Of a stretch of 33,630 bases of DNA, positions 16,296 through 24,513 are shown one piece after another. The DNA comes from a bacterium (GTDB taxonomy: Bacteria > Calditrichota > Calditrichia > RBG-13-44-9): assembly GCA_020350205.1 (NCBI GenBank), contig CP070707.1, positions 3,400,300-3,433,929 on the forward strand, in the 5' to 3' direction. How positions within the stretch are numbered: position 1 is the first letter of the stretch; every line of letters begins with the position of its first letter. Under the pieces are notes generated by a model. It ran no database searches and was not told the DNA's origin. It was given only the letters and a program-made list of their open reading frames with translations. The position numbers and the translations under genes are program-made.

Positions 16296-17042
16296 ATGTC
16301 CGGCCATTCGAAATGGGCAAACATCAAATTTCGTAAAGAACGTCAGGATGCAGCGAGGGGAAAAATTTTTACAAAATTAATAAAGGAAATAACCATCGCT
16401 GCTCGAATGGGTGGAAAAGACCTGGATGCTAATCCGCGGCTCCGTACTGCAGTCCAGAATGCCAAATCGCAAAATATGCCCTCAAAAAATATTGAAAATG
16501 CTATTTTAAAAGGGACTGGGGAATTACCGGGGGTGGTTTATGAAGAAATTGCTTTTGAAGGATATGGGCCGGGAGGCGTTGCCCTTTATATTCTGGTTAC
16601 CACGGATAGCCGCAATCGTACTGTTGCGGATATTAGGCATCTGCTTAATAAATATGGCGGAAATTTGGGAGAAACAGGCAGTGTCAGCTGGGTATTTGAG
16701 AAAAAGGGATTAGTATTAGTTCCGAAAGAAAACTATCAGGAAGAAGATTTAATGCTGAAAGCTATTGAGGGCGGAGCTGATGATTTCAAAGTTGAGGATG
16801 AATACTTCGAAATTTATACCAAATTTGAAGATTTGCATACTGTAAGTTCCTTTCTGGAAGAGTGCGGGATTGAGGTGGAAAATGCCGAAGTAACCATGGT
16901 GCCGCAAAATATGGTTGAACTGGAAGGGAAACAGGCCGAACAGATGTTAAGATTGATGAATGCCCTGGAAGATTCGGATGACGTACAGAATGTCTTTGCA
17001 AATTTCGATATTGATGAAGAGATAATGATGAAAATGCAATAA
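16296..17042 (+). CDS. yebC: YebC/PmpR/TACO1 family protein
   Basis: A 248-residue protein of the YebC family, beginning with the signature MSGHSKWANIKFRKERQD and continuing RGKIFTKLIKEI, NPRLRTAVQNAK, MPSKNIENAI, YEGYGPGGVA-like (here FEGYGPGGVALYI) and GETGSVSWVFEKKG. The family was first described as DNA-binding regulators; more recent work points to ribosome-associated relief of stalling at proline-rich stretches. The start at 16296 is set by a GGAGG 5 bases upstream. ruvC follows after 15 bases, the usual yebC-ruvC neighbourhood, so the two are very likely co-transcribed with the SPOR lipoprotein gene. Confidence 0.96.
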   Translation: MSGHSKWANIKFRKERQDAARGKIFTKLIKEITIAARMGGKDLDANPRLRTAVQNAKSQNMPSKNIENAILKGTGELPGVVYEEIAFEGYGPGGVALYILVTTDSRNRTVADIRHLLNKYGGNLGETGSVSWVFEKKGLVLVPKENYQEEDLMLKAIEGGADDFKVEDEYFEIYTKFEDLHTVSSFLEECGIEVENAEVTMVPQNMVELEGKQAEQMLRLMNALEDSDDVQNVFANFDIDEEIMMKMQ

Positions 17043-17057
17043 CAAAAAGGTAACTTT

Positions 17058-17567
17058 TTGAGAATTTTAGGGATTGATCCTGGATTAGGGACCACTGGAT
17101 ATGGAATCATAGACCAAACTGACCAAACCTTGCATGTTGTGACCTATGGGGGAATCAGAAAATCTCCCAAGTCCAGTTTTACAGAAAATCTCCTCAAGAT
17201 ATATAAAAAAATAAATCAGATAATTGTTGAATATCAGCCTGATGGCTGTGCCGTCGAGAACATTTTTTATCATCAGAATAAAAAGACCGCGATCATTATG
17301 GGACACGTTCGCGGGGTGGCGATGGTGGCAGCTGCTGAACAAAAACTGCCGGTTCATGAATATTCACCCAAAGAGGTCAAACTATCGATTGTTGGTTTTG
17401 GAGCGGCTTCCAAATTGCAGATTCAGGCTATGGTAAAAACAATCCTGCATATGGATCAGGTTCCGCAACCGGAGGATGCAGCAGATGCGCTGGCGGTGGC
17501 GATATGTCACTATCACCGCTTAAAACTTGAACGGCTGACAGTCTCCCACAAAAACAGAAGCGGCTGA
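17058..17567 (+). CDS. ruvC: Crossover junction endodeoxyribonuclease RuvC
   Basis: RuvC resolves Holliday junctions by paired nicking, together with RuvAB. The 169-residue product has the four acidic catalytic residues at the positions expected from E. coli: Asp7 (GIDPG), Glu67 (AVENIF), Asp140 and Asp143 (PEDAADALAVA). The start is TTG, with an AAAAAGG site upstream; the protein begins exactly at the conserved MRILGIDPG, so no better start exists. It lies 15 bases after yebC. A 119-base gap with its own promoter separates it from ruvA. Confidence 0.96.
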   Translation: MRILGIDPGLGTTGYGIIDQTDQTLHVVTYGGIRKSPKSSFTENLLKIYKKINQIIVEYQPDGCAVENIFYHQNKKTAIIMGHVRGVAMVAAAEQKLPVHEYSPKEVKLSIVGFGAASKLQIQAMVKTILHMDQVPQPEDAADALAVAICHYHRLKLERLTVSHKNRSG

Positions 17568-17590
17568 TGAGGGGGTTTTATAAATATTAT

Positions 17591-17618
17591 CAAAATTTAA
17601 CAAGGATAGACAATTTTG
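17591..17618. repeat. Inverted repeat between ruvC and ruvA
   Basis: CAAAATT (17591-17597) and AATTTTG (17612-17618) form a perfect 7-base dyad with a 14-base centre, ending 10 bases before the ruvA -35 box. It may be an operator; it is AT-rich and could be chance. Confidence 0.3.
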
Positions 17619-17628
17619 TAAGCATATA

Positions 17629-17658
17629 TTGCATTGGCTTTTTTTTAACTTATATTAT
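17629..17658 (+). promoter_or_regulatory. Promoter of ruvA-ruvB-queA
   Basis: TTGCAT at 17629-17634 and TATATT at 17651-17656 (16-base spacer) or TATTAT at 17653-17658 (18-base spacer), about 30 bases before the ruvA start. The spacer contains GGC followed by eight T residues, like the candidate promoter at 4670-4697. Confidence 0.55.
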
Positions 17659-17686
17659 GAAAATAATTAATGCTATCTAAGGGTTT

Positions 17687-18286
17687 ATGATTGAACAGAT
17701 TCATGGTTCTTTACTTAAGAAAATGCCCACCTTTTGCGTGGTCGATTGCCAGGGAGTTGGATATGGTTTACACATCAGTCTTAATACCTTTAGATATTTG
17801 GGAGAACACTCGGAACAAGTGGACTTGCTGACCCACTTGCATGTTCGGGAGGATGCTCTGCAGCTGTATGGTTTTTTTGAAGAGGCAGAGCGGGATATGT
17901 TCCGAAAACTGATTAATGTGAGTGGAATTGGACCGCGTCTGGCTATCACCATTTTATCCGGACTTCCGGTTAAGGAACTCAAGCAGGCTCTTGCATTGGA
18001 TGATATAGACAGTCTAATAAAAATTCCCGGTGTGGGACGAAAAACCGCCCAACGCCTGGTTCTTGAATTAAGAGAAAAAATGGATATCTCTGTGGAAACA
18101 GTGCTGACCGAGATTCCGCATCTGGCCTCAAGTGAACGTGATAAATTTGAAGAAGCCGTGAAGGCCATGTTGATACTTGGTTATAAGCAATCAGAAGCGA
18201 AGGTGAGCCTGGAAAAAGTAATTAAAAAGCACGGGAAGGATTTATCTCTGGAAGATATCATTAAAAATGCCCTGCAGGAAATGTAA
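17687..18286 (+). CDS. ruvA: Holliday junction DNA helicase subunit RuvA
   Basis: RuvA binds four-way junctions and loads the RuvB motor. The 199-residue product has the OB-fold N terminus (VVDCQGVGYGLHIS, LHVREDALQLYGF), two helix-hairpin-helix motifs (NVSGIGPRLAI and IPGVGRKTAQRLVLELREK, about residues 75-130), and the C-terminal domain III that contacts RuvB (EEAVKAMLILGYKQSEA). ruvB follows after 3 bases. Unlike ruvC, it has a clear promoter directly upstream, so ruvAB-queA can be expressed independently of yebC-ruvC. Confidence 0.96.
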   Translation: MIEQIHGSLLKKMPTFCVVDCQGVGYGLHISLNTFRYLGEHSEQVDLLTHLHVREDALQLYGFFEEAERDMFRKLINVSGIGPRLAITILSGLPVKELKQALALDDIDSLIKIPGVGRKTAQRLVLELREKMDISVETVLTEIPHLASSERDKFEEAVKAMLILGYKQSEAKVSLEKVIKKHGKDLSLEDIIKNALQEM

Positions 18287-18289
18287 TTC

Positions 18290-19312
18290 ATGAAAAGTGA
18301 TGTTATAAATCCGCATGCGCTTTCAGATGAGCAGGAATTTGATATCTCGCTGCGCCCTAAGGTGATCGCAGAATTTGTGGGTCAGGAAAAAGTGAAGGAG
18401 AACCTGTCGATCTATATAGAAGCGGCCCGGCAGCGTGGTGAGGCACTGGATCATGTCTTGTTATATGGTCCGCCGGGTCTGGGCAAAACTACTCTGGCTC
18501 ACATTATTGCCAATGAACTGCAGGTTGAGATTAAGACCACTTCCGGACCGGTCATGGATAAAGCAGGGGACCTGGCAGGAATTCTTACAAACCTGGCGGA
18601 AAAAGATGTTCTGTTCATTGATGAGGTTCATCGTTTAAACAATATTGTCGAAGAATATCTCTATTCGGCGATGGAAGATTATAAATTGGATATCATGATC
18701 GATCGTGGGCCCAGTGCACGCTCAATTCAGATCCAGCTGCCACCTTTTACCCTGATTGGTGCCACTACCCGGGCCGGATTACTTACCTCACCAATGCGAG
18801 CTCGTTTTGGAGTCGTGGCACGGTTGGATTATTATCGGGCTGAAGATCTGAAGAAGATTGTCATGCGCTCTGCACGCCTCATGAAAGTCCAGATTGATGA
18901 TTCAGGTGCCATGGAGATAGCCCGACGTTCCCGGGGAACTCCACGTATAGCAAACCGTTTATTGAGAAGAACAAGGGATTTTGCACAGGTCAAGGCCAAT
19001 GGAGCTATCGATCAGAAGGTGGCTGATGAAAGTCTGAAAATGCTGGAAGTCGATGAGAAAGGCTTGGATGAAATGGATAAGAGAATCATTCAAACCATTA
19101 TTGAAAAATATAACGGGGGACCGGTTGGTTTAAATACCATTGCCGTGGCGGTGGCAGAAGAAAGTGAAACCATCGAGGAATTGTATGAACCCTTTCTAAT
19201 TCAGGAAGGATTTTTAAAAAGAACTCCCCGCGGAAGGGTTGCAACCCGACTTGCTTACGAACATTTTAATTACACAATGAAAGACTATGGAATCCAGGAA
19301 AAATTATTTTGA
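18290..19312 (+). CDS. ruvB: Holliday junction branch migration ATPase RuvB
   Basis: RuvB is the hexameric AAA+ motor of branch migration. The 340-residue product has Walker A GPPGLGKT (residues 60-67), Walker B with DEVH (111-114), the sensor 1 region [18 protein letters not shown], sensor 2 [12 protein letters not shown], and a C-terminal winged helix ending [16 protein letters not shown]. Length is standard. The stop overlaps the start of queA by 26 bases, so queA is probably translated from the same message. Confidence 0.97.
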   Translation: MKSDVINPHALSDEQEFDISLRPKVIAEFVGQEKVKENLSIYIEAARQRGEALDHVLLYGPPGLGKTTLAHIIANELQVEIKTTSGPVMDKAGDLAGILTNLAEKDVLFIDEVHRLNNIVEEYLYSAMEDYKLDIMIDRGPSARSIQIQLPPFTLIGATTRAGLLTSPMRARFGVVARLDYYRAEDLKKIVMRSARLMKVQIDDSGAMEIARRSRGTPRIANRLLRRTRDFAQVKANGAIDQKVADESLKMLEVDEKGLDEMDKRIIQTIIEKYNGGPVGLNTIAVAVAEESETIEELYEPFLIQEGFLKRTPRGRVATRLAYEHFNYTMKDYGIQEKLF

Positions 19313-20360
19313 TTCATTTAATGGATCACGTTATAAATTAGACGATTTTTTATATGATCTGCCACCGGAGCTGATTGCGCAGCATCCTCTGGAGGAAAGA
19401 GATGCCTGCCGCCTGCTGGTTCTCAATCGAATGGATGGTGAGATTCAGCACCAGACATTTACGGATATTATGAACTATTTAGAGCCCGGTGATTGTTTGG
19501 TACTTAATAATACCAAGGTTTTTCCGGCACGCCTTTATGGCACCAAAGATCGAACCGGAGCGCAGGTTGAGGTATTTCTGTTACGCAATCTGGAAGGGAA
19601 TCTGTGGGAAGTGATGGTCAAACCGGCGCGTAAAGTCAGAATCGGTAACAAAATCATGTTCGGAGAGAATTTGTGCTGTGATGTAGTGGATAATACGCTT
19701 TCTGGCGGCAGAATTGTGGAATTCAGTTCCAATGGGGATATTTATCAGATTCTGGAGAAAATTGGGCATATGCCCTTACCCCCATACATCAAAAGGCATC
19801 CTGACAGAAAAGATCAGGAATACTATCAAACTGTTTTTGCCCAGAAACCAGGGGCAGTTGCCGCACCAACGGCAGGGTTACATTTTACTGAACCCCTGCT
19901 CAATAAAATCAGTAAAAAAGGCTTAGAAATAGTGACCGTTACACTTCATATCGGGCTGGGAACTTTTCGTCCAGTCAAAGTGGAAGATATTAGCCGTCAC
20001 CGGATGGATTCAGAGTATTATGAAGTGGATCTGGAGGTTTCCAGGATAATCAACGAAACCCGCAAGAAAGGAAATTCTGTGGTTGCAGTGGGAACTACCG
20101 CTGTGCGGGTTTTGGAATCTCTGGCAGATCCCCATGGGTTTATCCGACCAGCGAAAGGCTGGACTGACAAGTTTATTTACCCGCCATACGATTTTAAGAT
20201 CGTAGATAAAATGTTGACCAATTTTCATCTGCCGGGATCCACCCTGCTCATGATGGTGTCCGCCTTCGGGTCGTTGGATTTGGTTAAACGTGCTTACCAG
20301 CAAGCCATTTCACAACAATACCGCTTTTTTAGTTATGGTGACGCAATGCTGATTTTATAG
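19287..20360 (+). CDS. queA: S-adenosylmethionine:tRNA ribosyltransferase-isomerase
   Basis: QueA transfers and isomerises the ribosyl part of SAM onto preQ1 in tRNA, giving epoxyqueuosine. The 357-residue product has [21 protein letters not shown] near the N terminus, [37 protein letters not shown], and [18 protein letters not shown] near the C terminus. The only available start (ATG 19287) gives about 16 residues before the usual [10 protein letters not shown] beginning and lies within ruvB. The ruvAB-queA order is a common bacterial neighbourhood. QueG, the next enzyme of the pathway, is in the window at 12415-13383 on the opposite strand. Confidence 0.96.
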   Translation: MESRKNYFDSFNGSRYKLDDFLYDLPPELIAQHPLEERDACRLLVLNRMDGEIQHQTFTDIMNYLEPGDCLVLNNTKVFPARLYGTKDRTGAQVEVFLLRNLEGNLWEVMVKPARKVRIGNKIMFGENLCCDVVDNTLSGGRIVEFSSNGDIYQILEKIGHMPLPPYIKRHPDRKDQEYYQTVFAQKPGAVAAPTAGLHFTEPLLNKISKKGLEIVTVTLHIGLGTFRPVKVEDISRHRMDSEYYEVDLEVSRIINETRKKGNSVVAVGTTAVRVLESLADPHGFIRPAKGWTDKFIYPPYDFKIVDKMLTNFHLPGSTLLMMVSAFGSLDLVKRAYQQAISQQYRFFSYGDAMLIL

Positions 20361-20444
20361 TTTCCGGGTATTTGATTTTAACTCTTGTAGCCGTGGTTTA
20401 CCAAGGAAGCTGATTGTGTTCAAGCAATGCATCATTGGATTTCA

Positions 20445-20462
20445 ATATTTGTAACCAAATAT
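20445..20462. repeat. Perfect inverted repeat upstream of mraZ
   Basis: ATATTTG (20445-20451) and CAAATAT (20456-20462) around TAAC. It could be a hairpin or a dimeric regulator site. It lies about 75 bases upstream of the proposed -35. Confidence 0.4.
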
Positions 20463-20536
20463 AAATACAGAACTTAGTCATAAAATCAAAGCCTCTTCCT
20501 TCCTTTATTAAAATTTTAAAAAAATAAAGTTAATTC

Positions 20537-20564
20537 TTGCATTTTTATAATTTTGTTTTATAAC
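20537..20564 (+). promoter_or_regulatory. Promoter of the dcw cluster (Pmra)
   Basis: TTGCAT at 20537-20542, a 16-base spacer, TATAAC at 20559-20564. Transcription would start near 20571, 56 bases before mraZ. The -35 is the same hexamer as at ruvA. Confidence 0.55.
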
Positions 20565-20571
20565 TTAGTGG

Positions 20572-20586
20572 TGGTTTAAAGTGGGG
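20572..20586 (+). promoter_or_regulatory. Possible MraZ operator (TGG repeats, 10-base period)
   Basis: TGGTT and TGGGG start exactly 10 bases apart (20572 and 20582), immediately after the -10 box. MraZ of E. coli binds TGGGN repeats separated by 5 bases; the mollicute form AAAGTG also occurs here (20578-20583). Only two repeats are clear. Autoregulation is inferred. Confidence 0.4.
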
Positions 20587-20626
20587 CAATTTCCATCGAT
20601 TTACACTAAAAGGCCGCGCAAATCCT

Positions 20627-21073
20627 ATGGAAGAGTATTTTGGTCGTTACATCAATGTGCTGGATGCCAAAGGAAGGATCAATCTGCCTGCCCGATTTCG
20701 AGATATTACCGGAAAAAGCATGGATGGTGAAATGACCTTTATTATGACGCGTGGAACTGAAGAGTGTATTGCCGTCTTCCCCATCAATGAGTGGCGCCGC
20801 AAAATCAGTGAATTGGAAACCCTGGTCACGGATGGTGAACAGCGACGGGTACTCAATCGTAGAATTAATTTTTATGCGTCACACCAAAAAATTGATAAAC
20901 AAGGTCGCATAAATATTCCAGCCGAATTAATACAGTATGCCCATCTCGAAAAAGATGTGGTGGTATTAGGGGCTGGAAAAAGAATAGAAATATGGAATCC
21001 CGCTGAACTCGATAAGTATTTACAGAGAGCTGAATCCCATTATCAGAAGCTCTCAGGATTTCTGGACTTTTAA
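20627..21073 (+). CDS. mraZ: Transcriptional regulator MraZ
   Basis: MraZ is a double AbrB-like (SpoVT-type) DNA-binding protein that controls the division and cell wall cluster it opens. The 148-residue product has the two expected swapped-hairpin repeats: FGRYINVLDAKGRINLPARF at residues 5-24 and HQKIDKQGRINIPAELIQYA in the second half, with a conserved RGTEECIAVFP in the first. Start ATG at 20627. rsmH follows after 17 bases. A promoter and candidate MraZ boxes lie directly upstream, which fits autoregulation. Confidence 0.95.
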   Translation: MEEYFGRYINVLDAKGRINLPARFRDITGKSMDGEMTFIMTRGTEECIAVFPINEWRRKISELETLVTDGEQRRVLNRRINFYASHQKIDKQGRINIPAELIQYAHLEKDVVVLGAGKRIEIWNPAELDKYLQRAESHYQKLSGFLDF

Positions 21074-21090
21074 TTTTATTTTCTTTCTCT

Positions 21091-22038
21091 ATGCGACAGG
21101 TTTATTTCCACGAACCGGTTTTAGCGGAAACCGTAGTGGATTACCTCATAATTTCAGGTTCTGGTACCTACGTGGACTGCACGTTAGGAGGGGCAGGGCA
21201 CGCGGAACTGATTTTACAAAAATTGCAGGGAAATGGCATGCTGGTCGGCATTGATGCCGATCCGGATGCTCTTGTATTTAGCAGGGAGAAACTGAAAAAA
21301 TATTCCAATGTAAGAATCCTGCGGGGATTCTTCGATCAATTGGATGCACTGCTGATGCAGGAAAACCTATTACCGGCAGAGGGTGTTCTGATGGATCTGG
21401 GCATCTCCTCATTTCAAATTGATGCAGCTGAAAAAGGCTTTTCTTTTCAGAGTGAGGGGCAATTGGATATGCGTTTTAATCCTGACCAGGAATTGAGTGC
21501 TGAAAAAATAGTTAATACCTATTCTGCTGAGGCTTTGGAAGAAATATTCAGACTTTATGGTGAAGAAAAAAATAGCCGGAGGATAAGTCAGCGAATTGTT
21601 CAGGAGCGGGATAGTGGTGCGATTCGATCCACCCGGCAGTTGGCGGAAGTCATAAAAAAAGTGGTACCCGTGAATTATCAGGTGAAATCTCTGGCAAGAA
21701 TATTTCAGGCCATACGCATTGAAGTGAATCAGGAATTAGAGCGTTTAAAAACCGGACTGGAAAAGGCGTTTCAAAGTTTAACAAAAAACGGCAGACTGGT
21801 AGTGATTTCCTATCACTCACTGGAAGATCGGATTGTGAAGGAATTTTTTCGCTATAAGGAAAAGGACTGTGTGTGTCCGCCGGAATTTCCGAAATGTATT
21901 TGTGACAAGGTATCGGAAATCCGGATTATAACCAAGAAACCGGTTACTCCTTCATCAGATGAAATTAATAAAAATCCCCGGAGTCGCAGTGCCAAACTTC
22001 GGGTTGCCGAGAAAATTTCGGAATATGTAGAACTATGA
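21091..22038 (+). CDS. rsmH: 16S rRNA (cytosine1402-N4)-methyltransferase
   Basis: RsmH (MraW) methylates N4 of C1402 in 16S rRNA with SAM. The 315-residue product has FHEPVLAETVVDYL at the N terminus, the SAM-binding DCTLGGAGHAELIL, LMDLGISSFQID, FSFQSEGQLDMRFN, and the C-terminal VVISYHSLEDRIVKEFF with a Cys-rich CVCPPEFPKCIC loop and the SRSAKLRVAE ending. Length is standard. Its TGA stop overlaps the ftsL start as ATGA, so coupling is expected. Confidence 0.97.
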   Translation: MRQVYFHEPVLAETVVDYLIISGSGTYVDCTLGGAGHAELILQKLQGNGMLVGIDADPDALVFSREKLKKYSNVRILRGFFDQLDALLMQENLLPAEGVLMDLGISSFQIDAAEKGFSFQSEGQLDMRFNPDQELSAEKIVNTYSAEALEEIFRLYGEEKNSRRISQRIVQERDSGAIRSTRQLAEVIKKVVPVNYQVKSLARIFQAIRIEVNQELERLKTGLEKAFQSLTKNGRLVVISYHSLEDRIVKEFFRYKEKDCVCPPEFPKCICDKVSEIRIITKKPVTPSSDEINKNPRSRSAKLRVAEKISEYVEL

Positions 22039-22400
22039 AGAGAAATAGGAAAAAAGGCAAAGTCATTTATCGTGTAAAATATGGTGTTACCCATGCAGCT
22101 TATCATTTTCTTTCTGCTTTTGGATTATTCATCACCATTTTACTGCTCACGTTCTTTTTTATCCTGTATCAATGGAAAAATGTGAAAATCCGTTCACATC
22201 TGGAACAGATCGATAAACTCAGACAGGAAGTTTTGACCATTAATTCGGAGGTCAGCAGATTGGAAGCTGTCCGGAATGAACTGCTCTCTCAAATTCCGGA
22301 GATTGCAGAGAAGAAATTTGATATGGTTACTCCGGCTGATACGCCCGGCAAGCTCCCGGTTAACAGAAGGAAATATGCCAAGTATGTCCAAGAAAATTAA
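22035..22400 (+). CDS. ftsL: Cell division protein FtsL-like
   Basis: A 121-residue bitopic protein with a basic cytoplasmic N terminus, one membrane helix (about residues 23-46) and a following coiled-coil-like stretch (QIDKLRQEVLTINSEVSRLEAVRNELL). This architecture and the position between rsmH and the FtsI-type penicillin-binding protein identify it as FtsL, which joins the FtsQLB complex that activates FtsWI. Sequence identity in this family is low, so the call rests on topology and synteny. It overlaps rsmH by 4 bases and ftsI by 26. Confidence 0.82.
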   Translation: MKRNRKKGKVIYRVKYGVTHAAYHFLSAFGLFITILLLTFFFILYQWKNVKIRSHLEQIDKLRQEVLTINSEVSRLEAVRNELLSQIPEIAEKKFDMVTPADTPGKLPVNRRKYAKYVQEN

Positions 22401-24513
22401 GAATTTTTATAATAATCCGTTTTCTCCAAGATCAGTTTCGGGAAAGGTAAATTTCCGGCTGGTTTTTTTATTTTTATGTATCATCCTGGGATTTGGAGTT
22501 ATTACCGCCAAGCTGGTGATCGTTCAAATTGTTGATCATTCCTATTATACAGATCAATCACAAAAAAATGTAAAAAACCGCCACAAAATTAATGCCCGGC
22601 GTGGAACCATCTTCGATCGAAATGACCGGGTGCTTGCAAAAGATATTTTGCAGTATTCGGTGGCGCTTGCAGCAAAAAGGTTGAAGAACAGGGAGAAAAC
22701 GATTCAGGGCTTGACAAAAGTATTAAACATATCCCGGTCTTCCATTGAAAAGAGGATCTTAAAGAATGCAAGTTTTACCTATATCGCTCATAAAGTTTTG
22801 CCGAAAAAAGTTGAACAGCTGAAGGAATTAACAGAACCGGGTCTCATTTTTGAGAAACGGTTTCTGCGAATTTATCCCTTCCAGTATAACGCAGCACATG
22901 TGCTGGGATTTTGCGATGTGGATAATAATGCCCTGGGTGGCATCGAATTACAATACAACAATTTCCTGCAGGGAAAATCTGGCTGGCGAATTTACGAACG
23001 GGATGGATTCGGCGATCAATTACTGGACCTGGACTTCCCCGGTGAAGATCCGATCGACGGATTTGATGTAAAGCTGTCTCTGGATATCGATTTTCAAATA
23101 GTGGTGGATGATGAATTGATGCAGGCGGTCCGGTCAACCAAAGCGGTGGACGGCATTGCGGTTCTTATGGATCCGGCCACCGGGGAAATCCTGGCATTAT
23201 CTAACTATCCTACATTTGACCCTGCCCAGCCAAATCATTCACGGACTGTAATCCTTAAGAATCGTGCTGTAAGTGATGTGGTCGAGCCGGGCTCCACCTT
23301 TAAAATAGTTACCCTCGCAGCGGCTCTGGAGATCCTGAATATTAATCTGGATAAGGATATCTTCTTTTGTGAAAATGGAAGCTATAAGCTTTTTGGCCAT
23401 CGGTTCACGGATTATAAGCAGTACGGCTGGCTGACGGCCCGCCGGGTGTTTGAACATTCCAGTAATGTGGGTGTGGTAAAAATTGCGGAAAAACTGAAGA
23501 AAGAAACCATTTTTAATTATTCCAGGAATTTTGGCTTTGGCATTCCTTCGGGAATAGATCTGCCTGGAGAAAGTGTCGGAATATTAAACCCGATTAAACG
23601 GTTCTCAAAGACCACCCATCTATTCATGAGTTTTGGTTATGAGGTGGGTGTAACCCCGATACAACTTCTGTCCGCTTATGGTGTTCTGGCCAACGGAGGT
23701 AAACTGATGAAGCCCCGGGTGATGCTGGGTATTCAGGATGGGGACGGACGGAAGATTCGAAAAAGCCCACCGGAAACGATTCGGCGGGTTATTTCTAAGG
23801 AAGCTGCGGAAGTGATGACCGGTGTCCTCATGGGGGTAGTCAAGGATGGTACGGGGCAGGTTGCTTATCTGCCCAATCTGGAGGTAGCCGGAAAAACCGG
23901 CACAGCTCAATTATATGATATTGAAAAGGGAGCTTATGATTCCCGAAAACACCTGGCCTCTTTTGTGGGTTATTTTCCGGCATCAGCGCCTCGTTATGTC
24001 CTGCTGGTGATGATCAGGCAACCCCAGGGTGCATACTATGGGGGTCAGGTTGCTGCACCGGTTTTCAGAAATATCGCACAGCGCATCATGAGCTTACAAC
24101 CAATAGATCAGGTAACATATACCGGATTACGACAAAATTATAAAAATCTATCTTCAGCAGTTTCCCCCAATGTTGTCCACCTGGAAGCTGAAATAGCCGA
24201 AAATATTTTGGAAGATGCCGGATTTGATGTAGAAGTCAAGGGAGAAGGCAGTTTTGTTCTCACGCAACACGAAATATACGAGGAAGACAAGATTGTTGGC
24301 GTGGAACTGGTACTGGGCGATTCCGAAAAACTCTCCCAGATGGTCATGCCGGCTTTAACCGGCATGTCTCTGAAAGAGGCACTTAATCTATTATCCGATA
24401 TCAATGTATTGGCTGATGTGGATGGCCATGGTGTAGTGATCAGTCAGCAACCGAAGGCCGGTAGTAAAATTTTCTCGAACAAGCCTGTAAAATTAAAATG
24501 CAAACCGTCATGA
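22375..24513 (+). CDS. ftsI: Septal peptidoglycan transpeptidase FtsI (PBP) with PASTA domains
   Basis: A class B penicillin-binding protein that crosslinks septal peptidoglycan with FtsW. From the ATG at 22375 (AGAAGG 4 bases upstream) it has 712 residues: a membrane anchor (about 25-50), a dimerisation domain with RRGTIFDRNDRVLA, and a transpeptidase domain with Ser307 in STFK, SSN at 362-364 and KTG at 507-509. The C terminus carries a PASTA domain (about 656-712, MPALTGMSLKEALNLL to VKLKC) and before it a second, more divergent PASTA-like repeat (about 597-650). This resembles the SpoVD/FtsI form of Firmicutes, Spirochaetes and FCB bacteria. The same frame stays open upstream to 22276 but that part overlaps ftsL and looks non-coding. 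An ATG at 22384 is a possible alternative start. Confidence 0.95.
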   Translation: MPSMSKKIKNFYNNPFSPRSVSGKVNFRLVFLFLCIILGFGVITAKLVIVQIVDHSYYTDQSQKNVKNRHKINARRGTIFDRNDRVLAKDILQYSVALAAKRLKNREKTIQGLTKVLNISRSSIEKRILKNASFTYIAHKVLPKKVEQLKELTEPGLIFEKRFLRIYPFQYNAAHVLGFCDVDNNALGGIELQYNNFLQGKSGWRIYERDGFGDQLLDLDFPGEDPIDGFDVKLSLDIDFQIVVDDELMQAVRSTKAVDGIAVLMDPATGEILALSNYPTFDPAQPNHSRTVILKNRAVSDVVEPGSTFKIVTLAAALEILNINLDKDIFFCENGSYKLFGHRFTDYKQYGWLTARRVFEHSSNVGVVKIAEKLKKETIFNYSRNFGFGIPSGIDLPGESVGILNPIKRFSKTTHLFMSFGYEVGVTPIQLLSAYGVLANGGKLMKPRVMLGIQDGDGRKIRKSPPETIRRVISKEAAEVMTGVLMGVVKDGTGQVAYLPNLEVAGKTGTAQLYDIEKGAYDSRKHLASFVGYFPASAPRYVLLVMIRQPQGAYYGGQVAAPVFRNIAQRIMSLQPIDQVTYTGLRQNYKNLSSAVSPNVVHLEAEIAENILEDAGFDVEVKGEGSFVLTQHEIYEEDKIVGVELVLGDSEKLSQMVMPALTGMSLKEALNLLSDINVLADVDGHGVVISQQPKAGSKIFSNKPVKLKCKPS

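Larger units (their letters stand above)
20361..20626. other. Intergenic region upstream of the dcw cluster
   Basis: 266 bases without a gene. It holds an imperfect CCGTGG/CCAAGG hairpin just after queA (20391-20406, no T-tract), a perfect ATATTTG/CAAATAT dyad (20445-20462), a CTTTATT/AATAAAG inverted repeat (20503-20529), the mraZ promoter and a possible MraZ operator. Confidence 0.6.

Noticed and set aside
17701..18168. Open frame of 155 codons antisense to ruvA
   Set aside because: Shadow of ruvA; Ser/Arg-rich low-complexity translation with no family resemblance.
20391..20406. CCGTGG/CCAAGG hairpin as a terminator after queA
   Set aside because: It has an internal mismatch and no following T-run; kept only as a note in the intergenic entry.
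22276..22374. Upstream extension of ftsI by 33 codons
   Set aside because: It overlaps ftsL in another frame, reads as Arg/Leu-rich non-family sequence, and a ribosome site precedes the ATG at 22375.
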